Assembly (NCBI GenBank): GCA_019915015.1
Contig: JAHBBC010000004.1
Span: 1,798,001-1,862,000, forward strand
Direction: 5' to 3'
DNA length: 64,000 nt
DNA from: Auriscalpium vulgare
Taxonomy: Eukaryota; Basidiomycota; Agaricomycetes; Russulales; Auriscalpiaceae
Part shown: piece after piece, positions 21,087 through 30,612 of the stretch
Layout: each line of letters starts with the position of its first letter
Numbering within the stretch: position 1 is the stretch's first letter
Translations under genes and position numbers: made by a program
Notes under the pieces: generated by a model
Databases searched by the model: none
The model's input: the letters and a program-made list of their open reading frames with translations, nothing else
What the model was told of the DNA's origin: nothing

Positions 21087-23645
21087 ATGGCCACACAACC
21101 ACCATGGGCGACGCCAACCAACCAGGCTCCCGAGCCGGTGCTCAAGGTCTACAACACTCTCACAAGGACCAAAGTCTGTCGTGCTGAGATCGCACGACGT
21201 GTCTTATCTCATCCTCGCTTCAGAATGAGTTTGTCCCGCGCGATGGGCGCCACATACAGTGGTACAACTGCGGTCCCACCGTCCACGATGCATCACATAT
21301 GGGCCATGCCAGGTGCGAAGCTGCTCCACCGCCTTGACTACTGCAGATGCGCTGATGCTTTCTTGGTGAAAGAAACTACGTAACTCAGGATGTGCTGCGC
21401 AGGATCATGTCAGACTACTTCGGTTATGATGTGCACTTTGTCATGAACATCACCGACATTCGGACGACAAGGTGCGCCGCTAGCAATGCACAGATGATCA
21501 TTGCTCAATGTCGCCGCACAGATCATCCTGAGAGCCCGTCAGAATCACTTGGTGAAGAAGTATCGCGGTTAAACCCGGGCTTTGTCGCCAGATCTGGTGA
21601 ATGAGGTTCGGGCGCATCGTGCAGAACGGGTACGCGTACGAGCACGAGGGGAGCATCTACTTCGACACGCGCGCGTTCGACAAGGCGGACCTGCACGACT
21701 ACGCCAAGCTCGAGCTGTGGAGCAAGGGCAACCGGGAGCTGCTGGAGGAGGGCGAAGGTGCGTGGCGGGGAGTGGGGATGCGCCGTGTATGCTGATGCAG
21801 CGCGGGGCCCGCAGGCGCGCTGTCGAGCGGCTCCAGCAGGCGCGCGGCATCCGACTTCGCGCTGTGGAAGGCGTCGAAGCCGAAGGAGCCTTCTTGGCCC
21901 TCGCCATGGGGCGCTGGGCGGCCCGGGTGGCATATCGAGTGCTCCGTGATGGCGTCCGCCGTCTTCGGCGACAACATGGACATCCAACTCTGGCGGAATC
22001 GACCTCGCATTCCCACATCACGACAACGAGATGGCTCTATCAGAGGTGAGGGCCGCGCGCACGCACCAGGGACCCGAGTGTAGTGTGTGTGCTCATTCAG
22101 ATGCGTTACGGCGCAGGCGTATCATGAGCGCGGCGCATGGGTAAACTATTTCCTGCACACCGGCCACCTGCACATCGAAGGCTTGAAGATGAGCAAATCG
22201 CTCAAGAATTTCATCACGATCGATGTGAGTGCGCGCATCGCTTCCGCTTCGGAGGCGTGTCTGACGGCACGGACAATTCACTGACTGGGCTTGCCTCTGC
22301 GCATATCATTTTCGTGGCGCTGCTTCATGTGGGTGGCGTCGCGCGCGCGCAGGAAATTCTGTCGCGGTATTCGGCGAGACAATTACGGCTTGCCTTCCTG
22401 ACACAGTCGTGGAACGCGAAAGTCGATTTCTCCGAGAGTCTAATGACAGGCGAGGTGAAGAACATTGAGTCGACCCTCAACGTGCGTCCACACGTTTACA
22501 ATTCCGTGCTTTCCGCAATTTCCAATGGCTGATCGTTTTTACCTCCACACATAGAAATTCTTCGCCAATGCGAAGGCTTTGATCAATCAAGCGCGCGCAG
22601 ACGGTCCTCGACTGGAAGCAAAGCATGGATACGAGGGCGCCGAGCTGGCGCTTACGGAAGTGTACGTCATGCCTGCTTCGCACATTCACGCATGCAAGGT
22701 CCCAATACACTACGCCGTCCAGGTTGCACGAGGCACAGAGGTCGTTCCGCGCCGCATTGTGCGACTCATTCAACACGCCGGCCGCCCTGGACACGCTGCG
22801 CGAGCTCGTCTCTCGCACGAACGTCTATATTAATGCGCGTGGGAAGGACCTGAACGTCGGCGTGGTCGAGCGGGTTGCGCGGTGGGTGGGAAGCATGCTG
22901 CGGATGTTCGGCCTGGGAGAGGGCGAGTCGTCGTTGGAGGTCGGCTGGGGCCAGGAGCAGATAGATGGACACGCTGCCGTAAACGTGAGTGCCGCTCCGC
23001 TTAATGAATGGTCTGATGCGTCCGCGTTTCGTTTCTAACGGCCCCCGTACGTAGCGCGACGAGCTGCTTATGCCGTATCTCCGGGCACTGTCCTCGTTCA
23101 GAGACGGCGTCCGCTCGCTCGCGGTCTCCAAAGGAGATGGGGCGGCCAAAGAAATCTTGGCGCTGTCGGACAAGCTACGCGACGTAGACTTGGTCCCGTT
23201 GGGTGTCGCCCTAGACGACCAGGAGGGTGAGCACAAGGCCGACCGTTGCATTCGTCATCTGACATACAGCTTGTATGTTTGCCGTGACTTAGACGGCAAG
23301 GCTCTCGTGAAACTCGTGCCCCCGGCGGAGCTCGTCAGGGCCCGTGACGAGAAGCGGGCGCAGGCAGAGGCAAAGGCCGCGAAAAAGGCCGCAGCCGTCG
23401 AGGCCGAGCGACAGAAACGGCAGCAGAAACTCGAGAAGGGTCGCGCCCCGCCCGAGGAGCTGTTCAGGCCCCCTAACGTCCCCGAGGACACTTATGGCAG
23501 CTGGGACGGCGCGGGCATTCCGCTCACGGACGGAACGGGAAAGGAATTGAGTAAAAACCAGGGCAAGAAGGCTCAGAAAGAGTGGGCGGCGCAGAAGAAG
23601 CTGCATGACGAGTACTTGGCTTGGAAAAAGGAGCAGGCGTCATGA
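21087..23645 (+). pseudogene. cysteinyl-tRNA synthetase, decayed copy
   Basis: Class I cysteinyl-tRNA synthetase in many exons. It has an N-terminal MATQPP...PEPVLKVYNTLTR, the HIGH-type [40 protein letters not shown] within [14 protein letters not shown], and a Lys/Glu-rich C-terminal tail ending at TGA 23643. Lesions against the family consensus: two extra bases turn the expected NITDIDDK into a shifted reading near 21458, and a stop follows the KKYRG segment near 21570. The stretch between the LVNEVR and RIVQNGYAYEHEG segments (normally well over 100 residues) is missing near 21600. One extra base breaks the NMDIHSGGID region near 21985. The 3' half (22.3-23.6 kb) splices cleanly. An essential gene this damaged implies a functional copy elsewhere. 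Confidence 0.85.
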
Positions 23646-23759
23646 CACAGTTTGTATTGGCGGCGAGGGGGCGGCGTCGGCGAATAGGAGAGCGATTTTG
23701 CCAGTCTGTGAGAGCAACCTTCGCTGTATTCTGCACGACCAAGTCGCCGCCGCCGTGAC

Positions 23760-24150
23760 CTACCAGTCACACGCCCCGACCACTAAGTCCGCGATTCTGT
23801 CCAAGCCCACCTGATCCTCTTCGTCGAACCCGCCCACCGCGAGACAGTCCAGGTCCAGCACGCCCAGCGGCACGGCGCTGCCGCCCACCTGCAGCACGAG
23901 GGGCACGACAATCTCGCTGTTCGTCTCGCCGTCGCACGCGATGTGTCCGGGGTACGCGTTCACGTCGGGCACGCGCACCGTCCTGCGCGCGAGGAAGGCG
24001 TCCGCACACACGCCGCGCGCCTTGCCGGGGGTGGTATTAATGAAATGGCACGCCGGCTTGCCGCAGAACGGGCCTCAAAGGAGGCGGTGCTGGCCTTCTG
24101 GAAGGGCCGCCGGCAGCTTGCGATGCGCCGCGGTGTTGTGGAAAACGCCT
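23760..24150 (-). pseudogene. free methionine-(R)-sulfoxide reductase (GAF domain), truncated
   Basis: The frame reads GPFCGKPACHFI, GVCADAFLARRTVRVPDV, YPGHIACDGETNSEIVVP, then LGVLDLDCLAVGGFDEED and a stop at 23760. This is the C-terminal two-thirds of the fungal fRMsr/YKG9 family, which reduces free methionine-R-sulfoxide. All three family cysteines (PAC, GVC, IAC) are present. The N-terminal part carrying the usual NWAGFY segment cannot be found upstream, where the reading becomes unrelated. The gene is therefore 5'-truncated, or its first exon lies beyond a rearrangement. It is convergent with the CysRS remnant and about 115 bp from it. Confidence 0.7.
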
Positions 24151-24386
24151 AAGAGAGCGCGAGCAGACTGACCCATATGTGCAAAGGCGGGATTGACAGG
24201 CGTGGTGGGGACAGGAAAATCGTTATTCATGGTGCATAATCACGGAGTGCAACCCCTCATATATGTGTGCGACGGCCAGAGGTACGACACGGGGTTATCG
24301 ACGAGTTAGTCACTCACAGCAACCGGGGACGGAGACTCATGCCAAAACTAAACACGTTTCTACGTATACACTAGTACTGCTTCAGA

Positions 24387-27155
24387 TCAAGTCAGCTCAC
24401 AGAAAGCAAGATGATGAGAAAAACATATTACGGAAACATCGGTATGGAGGCTGTGCTCGACCCATCCAGGACATGTGGGCCAGCTGTGGGCAGAGGACAA
24501 CACTGTAACTGTTTGACTGCATGACACATGAGTTATGCTATGCGGCGCGTGGCTCGGGGCTGGACACATACTCAGTTTCAATTCTGATGGTTGCACACCC
24601 AGCGCCTGCGCGAGCGGCGTTGACCATTTCGTGAAGTATGTCCACAGTATGCGCTCGCCATCATGAACCTGGGGAATGAGGAGAACATGGAGTGGCATCG
24701 TCGCCTTCCCATAATCATGGCCGCTTGAGAATTGTCTGCTGTAATTGAGTGTCAACACAAATATTTCTCCAGGAAAGCTCAAAAGTACAAACTCGATAAA
24801 CCACGTTTCGGATACGGGATACTTGTTGTGACTCCACACGCGGCGCAGCCTGCTGAAGAAAATATTCACGGTGAATTGTGATTGTGCCTCTGGCTCGAGC
24901 TCGAAGATGTTCCCCGCCGCAAGGAAACGTCCGTGACGGTCAACGCCAATGTCCCCGACAGAGCCGCAGTCAAATGAATCTAATTCGCATGGAGTTTGAT
25001 AAGTTTCTGCGTGCATCAATGCGAGTAGCTCCGGATCCCACAAAGCGTCTCCGTCGTCAAGCGCACGGTCGAGCTGCTCGGAAATTGGGATATCAGGAGA
25101 GTCAAAGGCCAGAATGTGTGTGAGGCAAATGGAATCTTCGACCTGTAGGGCGGAGATAAGCGATGAAATAGAGGGGAACCAGGGACCAACTTGCTTTTTT
25201 ACGGATGTCACTAGCGGGCTGGTTCAATAGGGCTTGCTCCAGGAGCTGACAAATATGGGTGTTCAACAGTGTGTTTTGATGAGATGAGATGAGCTGACCA
25301 CCATATATCGATAAAACATGATATTCTGCAACTTAGACTCTTCGGAGATGTAGAACATGTCCCAAGGGTCCTCAACCCGAAACGAAAGGCCCAGTAAAAG
25401 ATTTTGATCCTGGTCGATAGTGTAGGTAGCGTTCTGAACTTGTATGTTCAGCAACGCCCGACACTTTTGAAAGAGGCCTTACCATAATAAAATCCCTCGT
25501 ACTCTCCCAATTCATAGATAGCTGCTGCTGCGCGTACAGCACTGCTCCCTTCAGAATATATCATAGTGAGCTTTGAGAATCGCGCGATAGCAGAGACGGC
25601 TTACGGCTATGTCTCGGTACTCAGAACGGCAAGAATTAGTTTGCGTTTAACAGAAATAGGAAATCCACTCACAGCTTTCAAAATTGCCAATGCGCCTTCC
25701 GCTGCGGAGACTTGCGGGGTCCACCACCTCTTCAGATATGACACGACGTCTTGCTTCGGTGCTATCAGAGACAATGAGCATCGAAATTTCCCGAGCATTC
25801 GTGAGGTGTACCGTAGGACAGAACAATGAAAGGCGCTGGTGTCTTGCCACCAGAATAGCCTAGAAGTTGAGGAAAACGCGGATGGCTGCAGGAAAAATGA
25901 ATGTAAGTCAATGATATTCCAACAGCTAGCGACGACGCACTACAAATTTCTGAGACGCTTGATATCCTGGTACCATTGCTATCGCGGGAGCCTTTATCAT
26001 CAGAAAGCGATATGAGCCCAAGATCCGACGTACCCTGAGGGCCTCTTCCCGACTGCCGGTATACCCTTTCACGACCACTTTCCTCCCATTGAGGTCGGCA
26101 TCTGATAGCTCCGAGAACCATCCACTCCGCAATGCATGGACCTTCGAGAGGATGACATCTGACTGGTGATATCTTCGAAACTACTAGATGGTCAGTGATG
26201 GTCAGTTTCGGAGAACCAAGAGAGGACATACACCGAAGTCATCCTCCGGCTCTCGCAGTGTCGCGAGAAAGTCTTCCAGCTCGCCGGCAGTGGACGTCGA
26301 GGGTGCGTGTTCAATTGAACGGGTGGTCACAGCGGACCTGTCGACGGTATCACCTTGCTGACCCCCGACTGCATAATGGATCTGTATGAGGGAGCTGAAC
26401 TGTTCACACAATACCCCGCGTCGTCAATACTTAGCGCGCACTTCGTATGTACATCCGAGCGCACCTGGAAAGCTTGCAGCGCATCATCGAGGCCAGCCTC
26501 GCACTGCTGTAATATGTCTTCAATCTGGGACTTCGACAAGAGCCGCTGCCGCCAGTTCGCCTGCGAGATACGGCGCATAGAATCCTGCACCCCTCGTAGC
26601 GCGCTGATTGATGCCGCGCAACAACGACGTTAGCATTTTCCTATTGGCTGACGCCACCGCGACTCACTTTTCCAGCTCAAGCAGGCTGTCCAGTAGGCTC
26701 TGCGGTGCGGAGTCCCATTTCCCCGCCATTTGCACCCCAAGTCGGGACAGCGCCTGTGTGGCGCGCCTAGCGATGCGCACACAGCGTTCCTGATTGACCT
26801 TCACAGCCTGGTAGAGTCCGCGTATCAGACCAGAAACGCCACGTATAGGGACAGAATCCGAGTTTCTCACCGCGATGGTCTTGAGCACGGTGGTGACCAG
26901 AGCGGCGGCTGCCGCGGCCGGCGTTGACTGCAGCATGTTGGAGATGTCGCCGGCGAGCTCCGCGAGCGCGATGGACCAGTCGAGCGGGGAACGGCTGGGA
27001 AATGCGGTCGTCGCTGCTGGTGCACAATTCTCGCGGATGGCGATGACCTTGGAAGACGGATCCGCGGTAGGCGAAAGACGCCGCTGTTCGGATATACTGG
27101 AACCCGGTCGCCTCATGCGTTCAATCTTGAGGAAACCGAGGGGCATATCGAACAC
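24387..27155 (-). CDS. predicted MLKL-like helical bundle + kinase-like protein, copy 1
   Basis: A multi-exon gene read on minus. The first recognised exon (27155-26664) opens MFDMPLGFLKIERM and gives an amphipathic helical bundle (IALAELAGDISNMLQ, KVNQERCVRIARRATQAL), continued by RRISQANWRQRLLSKSQIE and LIQIHYAVG. By pattern this is the MLKL-type N-terminal adaptor seen in many Agaricomycete signalling proteins (from memory of the family, no search). Next comes a kinase-N-lobe-like part, DLNGRKVVVKGYTG (candidate ATP lysine) and HPRFPQLLGYSGGKTP. No HRD or DFG motif was found, so it looks like a pseudokinase. Then follow YAQQQLSMNWESTRDFI and a C-terminal domain (SVGDIGVDRHGRF, FELEPEAQSQFTVNIF). 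Introns join in phase, for example 26229/26189 and near 26035 and 25930. Upstream exons (compare 34346-34597 in copy 2) are probably lost at the TRM2-fragment junction near 27398. Confidence 0.6.
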
Positions 27156-27397
27156 GATTGAGGACTAGTTCGAAGGGTTGCAGGTGTAACTGAGAGAGGC
27201 CGAGGACACTGATAGTAGATACGCACAGGATGATAACGGGCGCCCAGGAAGCCGCCGAATGTACTGCAAGTGATCAATTACCGCCCAGTCTGCCACTTCT
27301 AAGATAATGACGCCAAAAATTGGCAGCTGTATCTTGTAGTTGAGGGTAGACAGCTTGAGAAACCACTAGCAAGATCCACCGGTCCCGCGTAGAATAG

Positions 27398-27690
27398 AGA
27401 GAGTGCGCGGAAGCGCTGCCCGCCGGGCGAGGCGACTTCGGCACCGGCGACGAGGCGCATATCTTGGGCGTCGTCAGCGAGTTCCTGCTGTCGTCCGAGT
27501 CGACCTGCCGCGCAAGGGCTGCGACGGCAACTTCCTGCGCCAGCTCGTGGACTTTAATTCGGCGCGGGCACGGTGGTGTGTGAGCTGCAACGGGTGTCCC
27601 TGCTCTGCTGATGCCGTTCATTGCAAGACGTGAAGACACCATACTGATAAGTAGCGTGCACAGAGAGGTAACGCGGTAACGAGGTTGAAA
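27398..27690 (+). pseudogene. TRM2 3'-end fragment
   Basis: About 250-290 bases homologous to the last exon and 3' flank of TRM2 (17750-18130): gcgctgcccgccgggcg, ccgcgcaagggctgcgac, aacttcctgcgccagctc, gtgagctgcaacg, and then the shared non-coding tactgat(a/g)agtagc tail. It has several indels and no intact frame, and it retains part of the catalytic-Cys block. It begins where the upstream part of the kinase-like gene copy 1 is cut off, so it marks a rearrangement junction. Confidence 0.8.
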
Positions 27691-27853
27691 ACTTGAACGT
27701 TGAGTCTGACTAGAGAGCGCTCAGTAGCACGTGCGTCCATGCGCTAAGATCACGCCTTGCGATATTTCTTTCTCCTCATCCGCCATCTGCTGCTGACTCG
27801 CATGCCTCTCGACACCTCGTCGTATACGCTCTCTTGATCCTGCAAGCGCAACC

Positions 27854-28987
27854 ATGTTCGACGCCGCCCAGCCCACCAGCCCACCGTACATCGTCTTCGG
27901 GTACGGCTCCTTGATCTTCAGAGTGCGTGCATCTCCCCACCCGACTTCCCGCGTCCCGAGCTCACAGGAATCCACCAGCCGCCCCCACACGTCGTCAAAG
28001 AAAGTGCGCCGCCCCAACCCCGCCGCGATGCCAGCGAGCGCTGACCGTCCCTCCAGGCCCCGGCTACCTCAAAGGCTACGTCCGCCGTTTCGCGCAGAAA
28101 TCGCACGACCACCGCGGCACGCCCGAGGTGCGCCGCGCCCCCAACTCTGCGCCGCACCGCGCTGCACCGCGCTGAGCCGCGCATGCGCAGCGCCCGGGCA
28201 GGGTCGTCACGCTCGTGCATCAGGCGGACTGGCAGGAGTTCTCAGGCGCGGACCCCTTCCCGCACGAGGACGTCGTCTGGGGTGCGCTTCTCCCCTCCGT
28301 ACTTGGTGCGCTGTGTGCTGACCGCGAAGCCAGGTGTAGCGTTCACGATTGACCCCGCGTACGCCGCGGAGGTGCGCGACTACTTAGGTGCGTGTCGCGC
28401 CCGCGCCTCGTCGCGCTGTTGCTGACGGTGCTCGCAGACTTCCGGGAGAAGGACGGCTACACGCTCGAGTATGTCGACATTTACGGTGTCGTCGATGGGC
28501 ACGAACAAGTCGTCGTGCCGAATGCCGTCGTATGCGCCTCCTGTTGACTGCACATGTGCTGTCTCGCTCACCTTCGTTTTTTGTAGTGCTACGTAGGCCG
28601 CAACGACAACCCATCCTTCCGTGCGCATCCCGCTCTGTTTTCTCTCTCTTGCCGCTGATATCTATATGCGCATCAGTTGGATCAGAGCCGCTCGACGCGC
28701 TCGCCGCGACCATATGGCGTTCGGAGGGCCCGTCCGGACGTAACAAGGTTCGCGCATATAGCGCTGTATCCGCCCTCTCCTTGCTCACGTCAATCCATCA
28801 AGGACTACTTGTACAATCTCGTCGCCGCGGTCCGCAATCTCGCGCCAGAATCATACGACTCGCATCTTTTTGCGCTCGAGGTGAGACGCTTGACTGCCGA
28901 ACGCGCGCATTGCTGACCAGTTCCCGATAAAAAAAGGTTCGAGTGCGCGAGTTGGACCGTCATGCGGACGAGAGCAGTAAAACATGA
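27854..28987 (+). CDS. ChaC-type gamma-glutamylcyclotransferase
   Basis: Glutathione-specific gamma-glutamylcyclotransferase, which cleaves glutathione to 5-oxoproline and Cys-Gly in the cytosol. Splicing by eye through eight short introns restores a continuous ChaC sequence: YIVFGYGSLIFRPPPHV, GYLKGYVRRFAQKSHDHRG, PGRVVTLVHQADW, VVWGVAFTIDP, the catalytic-Glu region YLDFREKDGYTLEYVDIYG, YVGRNDNPSF, and a C-terminal YNLVAAVRNLAPESYDSHL followed by VRVRELDRH and TGA at 28985-28987. The first exon is 27854-27922 and the second a 25-nt exon, 27979-28003. Length and motifs are those of an intact gene, which stands out between two pseudogene-rich blocks. Confidence 0.9.
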
Positions 28988-29409
28988 TTGAGTGTGACGT
29001 AAGCTAGGACGACAACCAAATGTAACTCTTCAAACGTTGTCAACGGTCGCAGTCCTCGTGGTTGTTTTGCCGCCGCGGTAAATATCTCAGTCGCCTACAA
29101 GGCGGCAGCGAACAGGAAGATATTGACACGCTGGAAGAAGCCCCTTGTGCTGTAACATGTAACATGTTAATTCCTGTACTTATAATCTCAAATCCGGCGA
29201 CGAGAGCGCGAGCGCACTGGGTCGTGTGTGCAAAAGCGATGCGGACAAAAAAATTGCGGAAATGTGATCACGGAGTGTACTTATATCGGTGAAACTCATC
29301 ATAAGTGTGCGACAGGTATATCATGCCGGTGTACATTGAGTTATCGACGAGTCGTAGTCGCGCACAGCAATTGTCCCTGGGACAAAGACTCATCCGGGCC
29401 CAAGAAAGA
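28988..29409. other. intergenic remnant of segmental duplication
   Basis: No gene. Bases 29262-29405 match 24230-24350 (atcacggagtg..., gttatcgacgagt, ggacggagactcat versus gggacaaagactcat). This places them in the 3' flank of the duplicated kinase-like gene. Confidence 0.5.
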
Positions 29410-30590
29410 GACAACGGTGAGGCGGCGATTCGCCAACATCGGCGTCAATAAGGACTAGTAGGGATAATGCTGTTACTCGTCTACGGGCCAAGTAGAGTAT
29501 GTAGGCTTTGTAGTTAGTAGTCCCACTGCTGGGGAAACAAACTAAACCAGAGCCGTCTCACTGCTAGGGAGACTGCGTGAGAAAACCTAAGACCTGGAAA
29601 ACGTGTTGGCAACGGTTTCCAAGTATCGATGCCTGTTCTGCGAGATAAGAGAAAGTCAAGTAGACAGCAGAAATGAATGAAAGATAAGAGAGATAAGAAA
29701 AGCGCTGAGGCGCGTAAACGAAAGCGAGAAAGAAAAGAGAAGTCGCCGCTACGCGGCGGCTATGAGCGTACCAGGCAATTCAGGAGCGTACCCGCCACTT
29801 TGCGTGGACGTGGTGTGCGGGGCAACGTGATGGGATTGCGGTCCCGGAGAACCGTCGGCGAAACCCTGATGGGCACGCGTCAGGCCAACTCCTGGAGGAC
29901 GGAAACGGCGGGAAGGAGTACAATGTACGTAAGAAGTACGTAGAGATGGTGGGTGGGACGAAAATCGCACTGCGAGCGGGGCGTAAGAGACGAGGACTAG
30001 GTAAAATATAGTGAACCTACCTGCGAGCGGGGCGTAAGAGACGAGGACGTCCTGCCACCACCCGCAGGCCCGGGGTATATACGAGGAGGAAGAAAGGGAA
30101 CTAAGTATAAAGCAACGGGCCGGCCGGAGCGCGCGCCACGTGCATCGACCCCTACTCAAACCAAAGCCTTTGACTGTAACACTATGTTGTGGTGGGAGGT
30201 GGGGGAGGCACGTGCTGCGCACGTGAACCGACGCGCTACGCGCGTCGTGCCAATCGCCCCCGCCTTGAGACCTGAATGCGACCAGTCGCGCGTCCGAGCT
30301 CGCGGCACGAAAACCTCGAGCTGCACAGGAAGCCCCCCGAACCGGAACAGCGGAACGAGGAACCACCGGTACAAGCGCTAGGGGATGGTGGGTGGGTCAA
30401 AAACTTCGCGCGCGAGCGCGCGACGAAGGCGTAGGAGCGCGAGAAGCGTGGGAGTTTCCCAGCGCTCTCGCTGCCCCTCATGACACACGGGCGCCTCGCG
30501 GCGCCTACATACACGCTCGCTAACTACACTACGAAGCCTCCGTACAGGGCTCCGCCTCGCAAGCTCGGCTTGCTCTGTACACCAAGACTC
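29410..30590. repeat. hairpin-rich insertion of about 1.2 kb, unidentified
   Basis: A segment with no counterpart in the duplicate near 24360-24390. It contains many short GC palindromes (gacgcgctacgcgcgtc near 30230, ggcgcctcgcggcgcc near 30490, cgcgcgcgagcgcgcg near 30409). It also has a 28-bp direct repeat (29970-29997 and 30021-30048) and related blocks starting gatggtgggtgg at 29946 and 30384. A 205-codon minus frame here is a composition artefact. Solo LTR, Helitron end and MITE are all possible; I could not find convincing termini or a target-site duplication. Confidence 0.5.
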
Positions 30591-30612
30591 TACTAAGACT
30601 GTTTACATAAAA

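Noticed and set aside
29749..30366. 205-codon minus frame
   Set aside because: It lies in the hairpin-rich insertion with direct repeats. Its composition explains the absence of stops.
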